Assembly: GCA_019677205.1 (NCBI GenBank)
Contig: JAAMXY010001125.1
Span: 7,173 to 29,466, forward strand
Direction of reading: 5' to 3'
Source of the DNA: Pinguiococcus pyrenoidosus
Taxonomy: Eukaryota; Sar; Pinguiophyceae; Pinguiochrysidales; Pinguiochrysidaceae
DNA length: 22,294 nucleotides
Of this stretch, positions 9,401-18,240 are shown piece by piece (position 1 is the stretch's first letter; each line of letters opens with the position of its first letter). The translations under genes were made by a program, and so were the position numbers. Under the pieces are notes generated by a model, which saw nothing but the letters and a program-made list of their open reading frames with translations, was not told where the DNA came from and did no database searches.

Positions 9401-11119
9401 CGCGGCCTCGGTCGCAGCCTCGTCTTGTCCGCCAGCAGCATCATCCTTCGCGTTCGGTTTGCTCATCGACTCCGACTTGCCTCGGAGCTTGCTCGCCCGC
9501 CGGACGCAGGCGTGCATGTAGTAGCCTGCGTGAAGCGACAGGCGCTCGATGCCACGAGAGGCCGCGCTGGGAGGCCTGTCTGTCTCTGCCTTGTGTTCGT
9601 TGGGCAGGTGGATGCACACCGCTGCACCGCATCCCGGCCGCGGGCAGTAGCGAACGTCCTCTGCAGTGAGCGCAAAGTGATCCGACATTTGACGACGCCA
9701 TTTCAACTTGTCCTCCTCGCTCAGCACCGCCTCGATGGTCTCATAAGGCACAAGCACTTGACACTGGTTCATTGGGCAGCGGATGCCCGCTCCAAGTGTC
9801 CCCGCCCCGAGGGCCGTCGTGATGTAGCCCTCCCAGCAGCTGCCGCAGAACTTGTGCCCGCAAGCGATGGGAAAGCGCTTGTCGGCGATCGCTCGCCGGC
9901 TGTCCTCTTGTCCGTTGACGCGCCCAGCTGGCTCCGCCCCAGTCGGAGCCGGCTCGGGCGTCTTCTCGATGTTCATCGGATTTTCGGGAGTGCTGGCCTC
10001 AAAGGATTCAAAGCAGATCGGACAGGTGAAGGCCTCTGCCCAGGCCGCGTAATCCGTCTTGCCAGGGTTCGTGGCCACTCGAAAGTCCATCCTGGCACAG
10101 TTGCACAGGTCCAAGGCCATGCCCTGCTGGAACCACGCGTGCTGCACTCCGGAGACGTCCCAGCCGTAGCTTGCGAGGAGCGCCCCCGCGTCTTCAGTGC
10201 TGAGGCCCAGGCTCTCCGCCGCCTCCGCCTCGCGCCGCGTTCGCTCACTCAGTAGGGAAGCCTCGCGCAGCGTAGTGAGCGCAAACCCGCCATCATGGGT
10301 GCCCGCCATGTCGTCCAAGTCCGCCTCGCTCGGCTGGTCGGCGGCCTGGCCTTCGTCCTCGCCCACGCCCGGCGCGTAGAGCACCGCCTGGGTCTCCTCC
10401 GACTCCCCCACGAAGAGCATCGAGAGCTCCAAGCGGCTGGCAAGATCCTCGTGGCCGCACCGCATGGCGACATCGCACGGCGTCTCCTGCGCCTTGTTCA
10501 CCAGCGTGAGGATCGCCCCGTGCACAAGCAACTTGTCCACCAGCAAGGAGGAGCCCAACTCCGCGGCGTAGTGCAGAGCGCTGTTGCCCAGCTCATCCAC
10601 TGAGTTCAGGGCCATACGCTCCGTCTCACCATCGATGGCGAAGCTGGCGCGCCACTGGAGCAGAATGTCCAGGCAGACCAGACGGTCCGCCGGCTGCTGC
10701 AGCGGCCGCTTCCGCCCGGCGAAGGGACCGCGCTCGGCGTCAGGGTCGAGACTGGGACTGTGCGCGGCGCCGCAGACGAAGTGCAGCGCGGTTTGTTGCC
10801 GAGCATTGGTGGCGTTGGGGTACCCGCCCCTGTCCAGAAAGGCCAGGAGCAGGTCTTTCATGGCCTGCGCCGCTGCGAAGTGCAGCGGCGTGCAGCCGTT
10901 GTCCGTGTCCTCGAAGCCAGGGAAGGGCAGAGAGGGCTGGAGCTCCTGCGTGAGCGCTTGGCCGTTCTTGTCCGTGCTGTTGTACGCGCGCTGAGCCTTC
11001 GCTTCGTCGCCGGCCAGAATCGCAGATCGCAAGTTGCGGTACGGCCCGCCACCCAGCTTCTCCAGCAGCGTCCGGCCCACGCCTGATACTCGCCGTTGGA
11101 CGTCTCGGAAGCGCTCCAT
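6461..11119 (-). CDS. ANKIB1: ANKIB1-like RBR E3 ubiquitin ligase (ankyrin, RING1-IBR-RING2, Ariadne, UIM, RanBP2 finger)
   Basis: A single 4.66-kb intronless ORF. The first ATG is at 11119, giving 1552 residues. Domain order matches animal ANKIB1. Ankyrin repeats lie at about 25-235 (CTPLHFAAAQ, SALHYAAELG). A UBA-like segment lies at about 302-330. RING1 starts at Cys366/Cys369, with a ~50-residue insert before C420-x-H422. The IBR (about 486-601) also holds a long insert. RING2 spans about 648-700 (CPRCKTPIEKNEGCNHMTC), with catalytic Cys661 and His663 by comparison with HHARI and parkin. An Ariadne-type helical region follows to about 950, then a UIM (LLHEAIMLSLSDAG, near 1125) and a RanBP2-type zinc finger (W1155, C1157, C1160, N1164, C1171, C1174). 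The long acidic tail contains IIDLTEE (1457) and VVDLT (1484), which look like SUMO-interacting motifs. The enzyme would take ubiquitin from an E2 onto Cys661 and transfer it to substrate. It is divergent from UCHL5. Family assignment is firm; targets are unknown. Confidence 0.92.
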   Translation of the reverse strand: MERFRDVQRRVSGVGRTLLEKLGGGPYRNLRSAILAGDEAKAQRAYNSTDKNGQALTQELQPSLPFPGFEDTDNGCTPLHFAAAQAMKDLLLAFLDRGGYPNATNARQQTALHFVCGAAHSPSLDPDAERGPFAGRKRPLQQPADRLVCLDILLQWRASFAIDGETERMALNSVDELGNSALHYAAELGSSLLVDKLLVHGAILTLVNKAQETPCDVAMRCGHEDLASRLELSMLFVGESEETQAVLYAPGVGEDEGQAADQPSEADLDDMAGTHDGGFALTTLREASLLSERTRREAEAAESLGLSTEDAGALLASYGWDVSGVQHAWFQQGMALDLCNCARMDFRVATNPGKTDYAAWAEAFTCPICFESFEASTPENPMNIEKTPEPAPTGAEPAGRVNGQEDSRRAIADKRFPIACGHKFCGSCWEGYITTALGAGTLGAGIRCPMNQCQVLVPYETIEAVLSEEDKLKWRRQMSDHFALTAEDVRYCPRPGCGAAVCIHLPNEHKAETDRPPSAASRGIERLSLHAGYYMHACVRRASKLRGKSESMSKPNAKDDAAGGQDEAATEAAGPPVDVSCACTTSFCFGCGLEPHFPLTCREVVDWTSRIEGERKKLQKERGLDGVGAASSQDIANKMWLLANTKQCPRCKTPIEKNEGCNHMTCTNRGCRHEFCWICMQDWSLHGQRTGGYFRCNRFLDESLQDVPAGTDGGAGSAEEESRRMRHQARKMARLIHHFTRYVAHEESQAQEVALQEQTLTRVRRLQEEAHARFEAPEDADEPEEETRPSGLGPFDRFSSKKRCPSKLHTSREPNDPAAAASAAVKRITRLGSFQFVDVNALVGGIGFLQAAFDELRMCRTLLRNSYAFAFFEFEYVRTSSSRAHRSQFDFVEPHRAALTMFETAQSELELLTEMLSDITARRRLRASRAQVIRATRAARGARRDFFNTISWGILFDESVGRLQKAPDQGSSSESRTRTIPGDAQQDSDEDGDGLLFLGLQRDDDGAIREREARNLARLQRRHHRLFGRRGSRRARASNTPRHQDLNLVLNRLTELQTDLAARQRDLSAAPARAPQTYSPPSAPEEPQRGRRGLMPRDDDSEVDERELHQRLAMQHGEENVEDILLHEAIMLSLSDAGLPSSASERAVPLDPGNWICSMCTLENEASDAECQVCAAPQPNAAEDSSQVNSQHAETSSTGAAAATDAGDRLVPRAGRRVDASSVVDVFSDVWDVVMVDHAALSEEEVASTNVEGGGSDVQNEEAKEQAAEESVEDHDGHLEGNMLIVESEETKGVEAKEETSAEGTQRMVEPLESHVHAEHASASAPASAPASPHSEALSGTQGNGQMLETTVTAEDEEHRPPAPRAPGVAPGVAPGMEDHETRTTSYEGFAASASDVGWTDLADEGPRELDSRPADTGMLASVHGEEAGGSQLLSEAQNALAGGPVVTTVNGSDQNIIDLTEEPNQANGTSVARVADGRHEDSVVDLTLGDIEELGATPTLESIPVPEAVEEVPMGSHRAGLEEGADPVNQLPSTPEDADQSQSPREASGKI

Positions 11120-11466
11120 GGCGAACGCCGGCCTTTCCGCGCGGGCAGCCGTCAATTCGGCGCACTGCAACACTTCCTCGTGGGCGTCTCGCAGAGCTAC
11201 CCTGAGTACCAAACCTCGTCCGCTCTTGCGATGCCGAACTATTGGTACCTTGGGGGCCCGAAAATGTCAGCGGTACCCGAGGAGTACCCCCTCCGTCTCC
11301 CGAAGTTCCAGGAAAATGGATCTGGATCCAATTTTGAACGCTCCAGAGCTTATCTCAGCTCTTGTAAGGCTGGACAAGCAGTGCGAATCGCGCCTCTCTC
11401 CCTCAAACCACTTGAAGCGCCGCGGAGTGCCTTCCTTTTCACCGGCGAGAACGACTGCTGCCAATC
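11120..11466. promoter_or_regulatory. Divergent promoter shared by ANKIB1-like ligase and UCHL5
   Basis: Only 347 bp separate the two divergent start codons, so promoter elements must be shared or interleaved. CCAAT boxes occur at 11241-11245 (reverse), 11328-11332 and 11461-11465, the last directly in front of the UCHL5 ATG. No TATA box is evident. Shared regulation of a ubiquitin ligase and a deubiquitinase is inference from spacing. Confidence 0.5.
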
Positions 11467-12536
11467 ATGTCTGATAGCTGGTGCACCATCGAGTCCGACC
11501 CGGGCGTTTTCACCGAGCTGGTGCACAAGTTCGGCGCCACGGGCGTCGAACTGCAGGAGATGTACTCTCTGGACGACGCCTCTTTTGAACAGCTTCCCAA
11601 GTGCGTGAACACCATCTCACGACCTTCATCTACCCGCCGCCTAAGCAATCCGCCACACCATTCCCTTCTATCTGCCGCAGACCTGTCTACGGCTTGGTGT
11701 TTCTGTTCAAGTGGCAGCAGGAGGAGGACACTCGAGAAGTAGTGCCTCCGGAGTCGGAGCCGTCTCTGTTCTTCGCAAAGCAAGTCATCGGCAACGCCTG
11801 CGCCACGCAGGCGCTCATCAACGTGCTTCTGAACATCGAGGAGCCAGACTTCCGCCTCGGCGAGGAGTTGACCAACTTCCGGACCTTCACTGCGGATTTC
11901 ACGCCGGAGCTGCGCGGCGCCTCCATCAGCAACTCCGAGCCGATTCGCCAGGTGCACAACTCGTTCTCGCGCATGGAGTCGATGGTGTTCGACGGACCGC
12001 GGCCAGCGACGGCGGATGACGACGTGTTTCACTTCATCGCGTACATCCCCTTCCGAGGGAAGGTCTACGAGCTGGACGGGCTCAAGCCCGGGCCCATCAA
12101 GCTGGGGGAGTACGACGTGCAGAACGCGCACGAGTGGGTGCGCGTGGCCGCGCCGGCCGTGGAGCAGAGGATCGCGCGCTACGCCAACACGGAAGTGCGC
12201 TTCAATCTGCTGGCGATGGTTCGGAACAGCGTAGAGCAGCTGCAGGAGCTCATCCGCGAGGTCGAAACGGCGGCGGGGGACGAGAGCGTGCTGGAGCCGC
12301 TTCGAAGGAATCTGGCGGATGCCCAAGCGCGCCACGCACAGTGGAAGGAGGAGAACACCCGCAGGAGGCACGACTACGTGCCTCTGTGCGTAGAGGTGCT
12401 GAAGGTACTCGCAGAGAAGGGCCACCTGCTCAAGATGCTCGAAACCGCGAAGCCGCAGTGGAAGGACAAAGCGCAGCGTCTCATCGAGGCTCAGCGGGTG
12501 AAGAAGGAGGCCGAGAAGGCCAAGCAAGCAGCTTAG
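11467..12536 (+). CDS. UCHL5: Ubiquitin C-terminal hydrolase UCHL5/UCH37
   Basis: Two exons, 11467-11600 and 11681-12536, giving 329 residues, the length of human UCHL5. The 80-bp intron (GTGCGT...CCGCAG) joins in phase 2 and restores [17 protein letters not shown], a family landmark. The start [15 protein letters not shown] is nearly the family consensus. The cysteine-protease site is complete: Gln79, Cys85 (in NACATQA), His162 (VFHFIAY) and Asp177 (YELDGL). The C-terminal ULD part contains [22 protein letters not shown] and a Lys/Glu-rich end, the region that in animals binds Rpn13/ADRM1 on the proteasome 19S particle or NFRKB in INO80. It trims or debranches ubiquitin chains on proteasome-bound substrates. 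It diverges from the RBR ligase gene and converges on NOM1 with 60 bp between stops. The ULD is intact, so proteasome association is likely. Confidence 0.96.
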
Positions 12537-12596
12537 AGGGTGAGGCCTAGAGGCTGCCAATCACGAGACCGCTCGCAGGAAGCAGCCGAATGGTTC

Positions 12597-14897
12597 CTAC
12601 ATCATGATTCCTCGCTTCCTGCTCTCACGCTCGAAGAGATGCATCTCCGGATCAACGGCGAGCCACTTCAAGAGGATGCGTAGCCGCTTCTTGAACTCCT
12701 TTCGAGAGATGCCTCCAACGTAGTCTTCTTCGCCACGCGCTCCCTCACCACGAGGCTGCTGCTTCGGGCCTCCGATCAACAGGGGAAGCGGCAGAGGGGA
12801 CTTGACGTGCGCGTGCAAGAAAAGAGAGAGGGCATCCCTAGCTGCCATAGCCTCGTCCGAAGGAGGCCGATACTCCGTGTCCTCCCGGTCTAGCGTCATG
12901 TCGTCCAGGCCGACAAGGCGAAGCGCCAAGCCCTTCAATTTCTCCGGTGTGCACGACTTCACCAGTGCATCGAAACAGACCGTGAAGAACAGCTTCTGGA
13001 TCTCGGAGCTTGTCGCACTAAGGTTATCCACCCCTTTCAGAAAACCGAGCAGGGAGATCTTCCCTATGGAGAGCAAGTACGCGAGAAGCCTACCCACGTT
13101 GCTGGCTCGCCTATGCCGTCGAGATGGAAGGAGATCATGAGACTCGTCCTGGGGCGGGTGACAAGGCACACCAGAAACGTGGAATCAAGGGAAGGGTGGC
13201 CCTACCTCGGACTCGCTTTGTCATCTGCGAAGGCCTTCACCACGTCCCAGAAGCACAGCTGGAGCGTGAAAGCGTGCTGCCGATTCGCGTCGCAGAGGCG
13301 CTCCGCAAGCTGAGCGTAGAAAGGATTGAAGCTCTGCTCCTGGCCGCAGCAGTCGATGATGACCCGGCTGATCTCCCGCTGAGCCGGACCTTTCAGGCCG
13401 AGCTTCAGGACACCCTCGAACGCGTCATCGCAAGAAGCTGATGACATGATTGTCATAAAGACCGTCTTCCGCGTCTCAGTGGACATCTTCTGCCGCGTGG
13501 CGAGCTTTCGCAGCTCCTTCTCCCGCGAAGCCGTCGAGGAGAAGCTGCTGCTCGCCTCGCCATGACCGTTCGCCTTCTCCCCATCTGGACAAGCGCGTCT
13601 CTTGGTGAGTCCCGGCACCGTCTGCTGCTGCCGCCAAGTCATCGCTTAGGGGTTCGCACCTGTCCTGCTAGCCTCCGGGCCGTACCAGACTCCACCGGTC
13701 CACCAGCGGCCCCTCTCGTGGGCTTCAGCAAGATCCTCGTAGCGAATCTGAATTGGACCGGAGGCGCCATGCGCCGCTGCATGGTGAAGTCCTGCGCCTA
13801 GCGCGCCAGATTTCAGCCCACCGATCCACTTCTTTAGCCGGCGCATTCGATCGGAATCCATGTTCTCGATCATGGACAGCTGCTTGGGCCGCTTCTTCCC
13901 CTTCTGCTCCAAGGCTCCGAGGGTGTCCAGCATGAAGGCCATGCGACTTGTGGCATTCCGCGTCCCTTGCACCTTCTCGCGGGCGATGCGGGAGATTTGA
14001 GACATGGCCGACGGATCCTCCCGCCGCAGGTCGAATCCAATTCGCTGAAGGAGCAGCAGGAGGACTTCCACATCACTCTCCTCCAACCCGCCCCTCACAC
14101 TTGCTGCTGCAGCTGCCAGCTGAAGGGGCTCCTGTCCAAGGAGTCGACGTACTATGTCGAAGACAAGCCCCGCGCTCGCAGCATTCAGACTGAAAAGACA
14201 GCCGAGCAGGAGCACAAGATTCCCGGCAGCTTTCGTCGGAGAGTCTTTCTCAGCATCCCCGTCGTCTTCCGCCACGCTCGGCGCTTGCCGACTCTCCTCG
14301 ATGAGTCCCTCGAAGCTCACAAGGAGCTTCTCAAGGAGTGAGCCCGTCCAACGGGGACCGTGGAGAGCGTGCAAGCCAGCAGCAATCGCGGCGAAAACGG
14401 GGACAACGCCCTTCAGCATCCGCGTGCGGGAGGTGCAAGCGTTCAGGACCCCGTCGATGAGCGCGTCGATGGCATCTGTCTTGGAGAACTGCGCTCCAGA
14501 GATCAGCTCGTGGCAGATCCGAAGCGTCGGTGTCAAGGTGTCTTCGCTGCAGCGATTGAATGCCCCCTTGACGCGCTTGCGGAGCTCCAGAAGCGTCTCC
14601 GCTCGGGTGCCTTTGCTACCGTCATCGCCAAGTGCTTGCAATCGAGCCTGGCTTTCCATCCGCTTACGTTTGCCCGGCGAGATGTACTTGCCCGTTGACT
14701 CCGCTGCCGGCTTCTCCACAGACCTTCCGTAGATGTCTTCGCCGCTGCTGGGTCGATAGTAGGCGTCTTCATGCTCGAAAGCAGCGTCGGCGCCGGCAAC
14801 ATCGTCATTACTGTCGTCTTCGCTGGCTCCATCTGCATCATCCTCGCTTGTGTCGTCCACAATCTGGTCTTCGCCACCGACATCTTCGTCAGATTCA

Positions 14898-14948
<51 letters not shown>

Positions 14949-16489
14949 TCTTCAGATTCAGATTCAGCGTCAACATCTTCGCCGTCATCTTCAGAGTCAG
15001 CTTCGTCGTCATCATTTTTGGCATCATGGACCTCATCTGCATCTTCCATAGGAAATCGGTGTGAATCGTAGTAGCCTCTCCCGTATGGACCATCTTTGAA
15101 GACGTGGCCCTGCACGTTCCCATTGAAAGTGGAGGCCGGAATGAAGCCTGCTGCAGTGGCGTCGTTCAAGTCCATGTTTGTCTCTGCCACGGGGTCGGCT
15201 TCGACCAAGTCTCTCGCATCCTCGAGAAGGTCTCCTTCACCCTCGTCGAAATCGGAGGGCAGCTCGTCCGGCAAGTTCGCAAGCAGTTGAAGGAGGAAAG
15301 CGTCGTCTGGATATCGAGCAGGAGCAATTGGGTGAGGAAGAAGCCTCGAGAGATTTCAAGGGAGTCATAAGCCTCGTCGCCAGCCTCGCATCAAACCTTC
15401 GTGAACTTCGGCATCGGCATCACCGACTCGCGCCTTGTTGCCCGGCGGGGAAGCGGCTTTTCCATTCTGAGCCTTTCGCTTCTTTGGTTTGGCTTTGAGA
15501 CGGGAAGAAAGCTGATCCAAGTCGTCGAGAAAGCTGCCGAACCCCTCGCCAAGGCCCATCTCGGTCTCAAACTCGCGATGAAGTCGCAGCCTCGCCTTCT
15601 CAGCGTTTGGCCCACGAAGCCTAGCATCAAGGAGACGTTAGTTAGTCCGGAGAGGTCTGCCAACGAGCACATGCTGGCTCCCTTCGTCCAATACCCAAGT
15701 TTTTCTTCCATTTCGCGGATCTCATGGTCTTCTCTCGAGATCTCTGGATCCGGCTCGGTCTCGTCCGCGGCTGCTGCGTCCCCGCCGGACTCTGAATCTC
15801 CCCTCGCCGAATCGGCCTCTACTGCCTTCGGTTGCTCCTGACCTCTCCTCCGCTTTCTCGTAAGCTCTGATATCTTATCGAGATCATCTGATCGGATCAA
15901 AAGCAGCTAAGCGCCTCTCTCTTCTCTGCATGGCAAGAAGGCTGCAGCCCCGCCTACCCAAGAAGCTCCCGAAGTCCTCGCCCAAGCCCATCTCCTCGGC
16001 GAATTCGCGATGCAGCTTGGCCCGCGCCTGCTCCTTGCCAGCCCCACGGAGGCCCAGTCTTTCCCGCATCTCTGAGACAATGGCGGAGAGCCGTCAGAGC
16101 AGCGCGAGTCTACCTTGATGCATCAGCAGCCACGACTCGCCTTCGATGATCCGGTCTTCTCGCTCAATATCCACGTCGTGGAGGATTGCTGAGGCGGAGT
16201 TCTTGGCCTTGGCGGGCTTCAGAACTACAAGCTTCCTTTTCCGCCTCTCTTCAGGCGCCTTTGAGCCGTTATCTGCCGGCGCATCGCCATCTTTTTGGCG
16301 CTTGGGAGCAAGCTCCGCCACGTCCAGGCGTTCGGACGGCTTCTTGCGCTTCGCTTGGCGCTCTAGCTTGCGTCTCTCCTTTCGCGAGACTTGTCTGGCT
16401 CGTTTCCGATCGCTGCCTTTGGCGTTCAGGCCCAAGTGCGACTGAAGTGCCAAGGGAAGCTTCGTGGTGCTCTTCCGTCGCCGATGCAT
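12597..16489 (-). CDS. NOM1: NOM1/SGD1 nucleolar MIF4G-MA3 protein
   Basis: Seven exons: 16489-16114, 16071-15958, 15887-15695, 15620-15397, 15306-13660, 13584-13206, 13110-12597, giving 1148 residues. Introns are 42, 70, 74, 90, 75 and 95 bp, all GT-AG with consistent phase. The N-terminus (TTKLPLALQSHLGL, then VSRKERRKLERQ) is like fungal SGD1. A conserved short motif (LGLRG...GLGExFGSFLDDLD) occurs twice, at 126-169 and 222-265. An acidic tract with a run of about 17 Asp lies near 422-438, and YISPGKRKR at 510 precedes the domain. MIF4G spans about 540-773, with NLVLLLGCLFSLNA. It is followed by GRWWTGGVW and an MA3 domain from about 885 to 1005 (MSTETRKTVFMTIMSS, FTLQLCFWD), then helices to the end. 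Known family role: 18S rRNA processing and 40S biogenesis in the nucleolus, with helicase eIF4A3/Fal1 as partner. Internal repeat identity and cross-family conservation support most junctions. The 42-bp first intron is the least certain. Confidence 0.9.
14899..14947. repeat. Trinucleotide microsatellite (CGT/GAC)n in NOM1
   Basis: About 16 perfect units, read on the minus strand as GAC/GAT-type Asp codons, make the poly-Asp run of the NOM1 acidic region. On the plus strand the same DNA gives spurious poly-Val or poly-Ser ORFs. Confidence 0.9.
15509..16069 (-). repeat. Intragenic duplication of the N-terminal NOM1 motif
   Basis: Copy 1 is at 16069-15871, interrupted by the intron 15957-15888. 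Copy 2 is at 15720-15509, interrupted by the intron 15694-15621. After splicing, the two 44-residue segments align without gaps with 31 identical positions by my count. Shared core elements are LGLRG, LHREF and EMGLGE followed by FGSFLDDLD. The introns interrupt the two copies at different points: after FGSFL in copy 1 and inside the Gly codon of LG in copy 2. Animal and fungal homologues, as I recall them, have this motif once. Confidence 0.82.
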
Positions 16490-16857
16490 TCGTGCGCACA
16501 GCCCTCTCCCAGCGCGCCAGCTCTTGGAGTCTTCAGCCTAAACCTGCCGGCGCATATAGGCGCCTTCTGCAAAACAGCAGGGCCCTGGACAAAGGGGCAG
16601 GAGAGCTCCAAAGTGTGGCGTCCGGCGCGAGTTGGACGCTTTCAAGCGATGTCTATAGACGTCGCACCATATTTGGCTGGTATAAGCGCGAATGGAGTAC
16701 AGACAATCCTGTGACCGTTTTCTCGATCAGCTGAGCGGCCGGGGGATTTCGAAAGATTTTTGAGCTCTCAACCGCGTCCCACCGACGCCTCTCTCGTCGT
16801 ACACCTCCGCGCACTCGTCGCTTCCGCCTCCCACCGGGAGACGTCACCTAGGACAAG
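16490..16857. promoter_or_regulatory. Divergent promoter region NOM1 / PSMB3
   Basis: These 368 bp lie between divergent starts. A TATAAG element lies at 16681-16686, about 170 bp before the PSMB3 ATG. Its role is uncertain. No CCAAT box is conspicuous. The short ORFs here lack family-like sequence. Confidence 0.4.
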
Positions 16858-17469
16858 ATGATGGAAGTCAATGGCTCCGCGATGATTGTGATGGCCGGCA
16901 AGAACTGCGTGGGCATCGCGTCGGACCGGCGTTTAGGGTGGAACAAGCAGATGACCGTCGCGTGTGACTTCCAGAAGGTGTTCCAGCTCAACGACCGCAT
17001 CATTGTCGGCCTCGCGGGGCTGGGGACTGACGTGCAGTCGCTGCGCAACCTCCTGCGCTTCCGGATGAACCTGTACAAACTCCGCGAAGAGCGCGAGATG
17101 TCTCCGAAGGCCTTCTCCGCGATGCTCGCGTCTTTGCTCTACGAGAAGCGCTTCGGCCCGTACTTCGTGGAGCCCGTGGTGGCGGGGCTGAACGAGGATG
17201 GGAAGCCCTTCATCAGCAGCATGGACTTCATTGGCGCTCCCACCAGTGCGGAGGATTTTGTCGTGCAGGGCACGTGCTACAGCCAGCTGCATGGCATGTG
17301 CGAGTCGCTGTACCGACCGGACATGGATCAGAACGCGCTCTTTGAGACGCTGTCGCAGTGTCTGCAGGCGGCGGTCGATAGAGATGCGCTGTCGGGCTGG
17401 GGAGCAGAGGTGCACATCATCACGCCGGAGGGAACGTACACGAGAACGCTCAAATCGCGACAGGATTAG
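16858..17469 (+). CDS. PSMB3: 20S proteasome subunit beta-3
   Basis: A single intronless exon of 203 residues, against about 205 in animals. The start is the ATG at 16858, with a second ATG directly after it. Visible landmarks: AGKNCVGIASDRR near the N-terminus, CDFQKVFQLNDRIIVGLAGL, NLYKLREEREM, LLYEKRFGPYFVEPVVAGL, DFVVQGTCYSQLHGMCESL, and TRTLKSRQD at the end, closely parallel to the human subunit ending TRTLKARMD. Beta-3 is one of the non-catalytic beta subunits. Here too there is no propeptide and no Thr at the processed N-terminal position, so it is structural within the beta ring. It acts in the cytosolic and nuclear 26S proteasome, where UCHL5, encoded 4 kb away, docks on the cap. It is divergent from NOM1 and convergent with the F-box/DUSP gene. 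Confidence 0.97.
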   Translation: MMEVNGSAMIVMAGKNCVGIASDRRLGWNKQMTVACDFQKVFQLNDRIIVGLAGLGTDVQSLRNLLRFRMNLYKLREEREMSPKAFSAMLASLLYEKRFGPYFVEPVVAGLNEDGKPFISSMDFIGAPTSAEDFVVQGTCYSQLHGMCESLYRPDMDQNALFETLSQCLQAAVDRDALSGWGAEVHIITPEGTYTRTLKSRQD

Positions 17470-18240
17470 GACAGATCAAGTGGTGGTATTCCCGCGTGTG
17501 ACGCCGCTGGCAGCAAACTCGAGACGAGGGACAAGGAGTTGCAGCCAGGTCGTCGGAACTGCAGCCAGGCCGTCGAAAGAAACCCGACTTCTTCTGTCCC
17601 TTGACTCGTCCTCTCGAAGGCCTGGGCATCTTGCAGCGTTGAGAGGGATTCGCAAGCACCAAGCCAATTTTTCTTCCTTTTTGGTTTGAGTAGACGATAC
17701 ACTCGGAGAGCTACGCAGAGGGGATTCCCAAGTAGCATCTCTAATTACATGTGTAGTTTGAACCACGCTCTCCCGTCTAAGCAGGGGCGCAGCAAAAATC
17801 GAGCCGCCGTCGATGTTCCTTCGGTTCCAAACTCGAAGCCATTGAAGACGGATCAGCGCACTCTAGCGCTTTCACTCGGAAAATAAACAAAGTAAACACA
17901 CCTCAAAGCTAGCCGGCTCCCCATACGCTTCTATGCCCCACTGGCTAATACTTACGCCACCGTTCACCCCATGCGATACCTGATAAGTCCCCAAGAAAGA
18001 CAGATCCCCCGGGCCTCTTCAAGATGCCATAGCCCCATGACGAAAGTACAAAAGAGTACGACAAGGCGATGACCCCTGACCCCGACTCTGCCGAAGCGCC
18101 GCCAAGGCTGATGCTCGAAAGTCGTGGCCCAAGAACATCGACCCTCGAACGCCGGAGAGCACCCAACACGACGTATTTTTTCTCGCGCTTGTGCGTTTTG
18201 TGCTTTGCCAACGTCACCATCCTCAGCTCACGACCCCACT
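17470..18240. other. Convergent intergenic region, no gene recognised
   Basis: These 771 bp lie between the stops of PSMB3 and the F-box/DUSP gene. The only structure I see is a 20-bp-period direct repeat near its left end. ORFs that enter from the right are antisense to the F-box/DUSP 3' end. I found no tRNA-like A and B box pair. Confidence 0.45.
17541..17578. repeat. Two-copy 20-bp-period direct repeat
   Basis: GCAGCCAGGTCGTCGGAA at 17541 and GCAGCCAGGCCGTCGAAA at 17561 differ at two positions. They lie in the 3' UTR region of PSMB3. No function is evident. Confidence 0.7.

Noticed and set aside
9380-9620. Possible unspliced intron inside the IBR of the ligase
   Set aside because: The segment is open in frame, and I found no convincing GT donor and pyrimidine-rich acceptor pair. 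Animal ANKIB1 also has an insert at this point.
8807-10255. 482-residue plus-strand ORF
   Set aside because: It is antisense to the RBR domains of the ANKIB1-like gene, whose Cys/His pattern is unmistakable. It is a GC-rich shadow ORF.
14771-15064. Plus-strand ORFs with poly-Val or poly-Ser, seemingly a membrane segment
   Set aside because: They are produced by the trinucleotide repeat that codes poly-Asp on the minus strand of NOM1.
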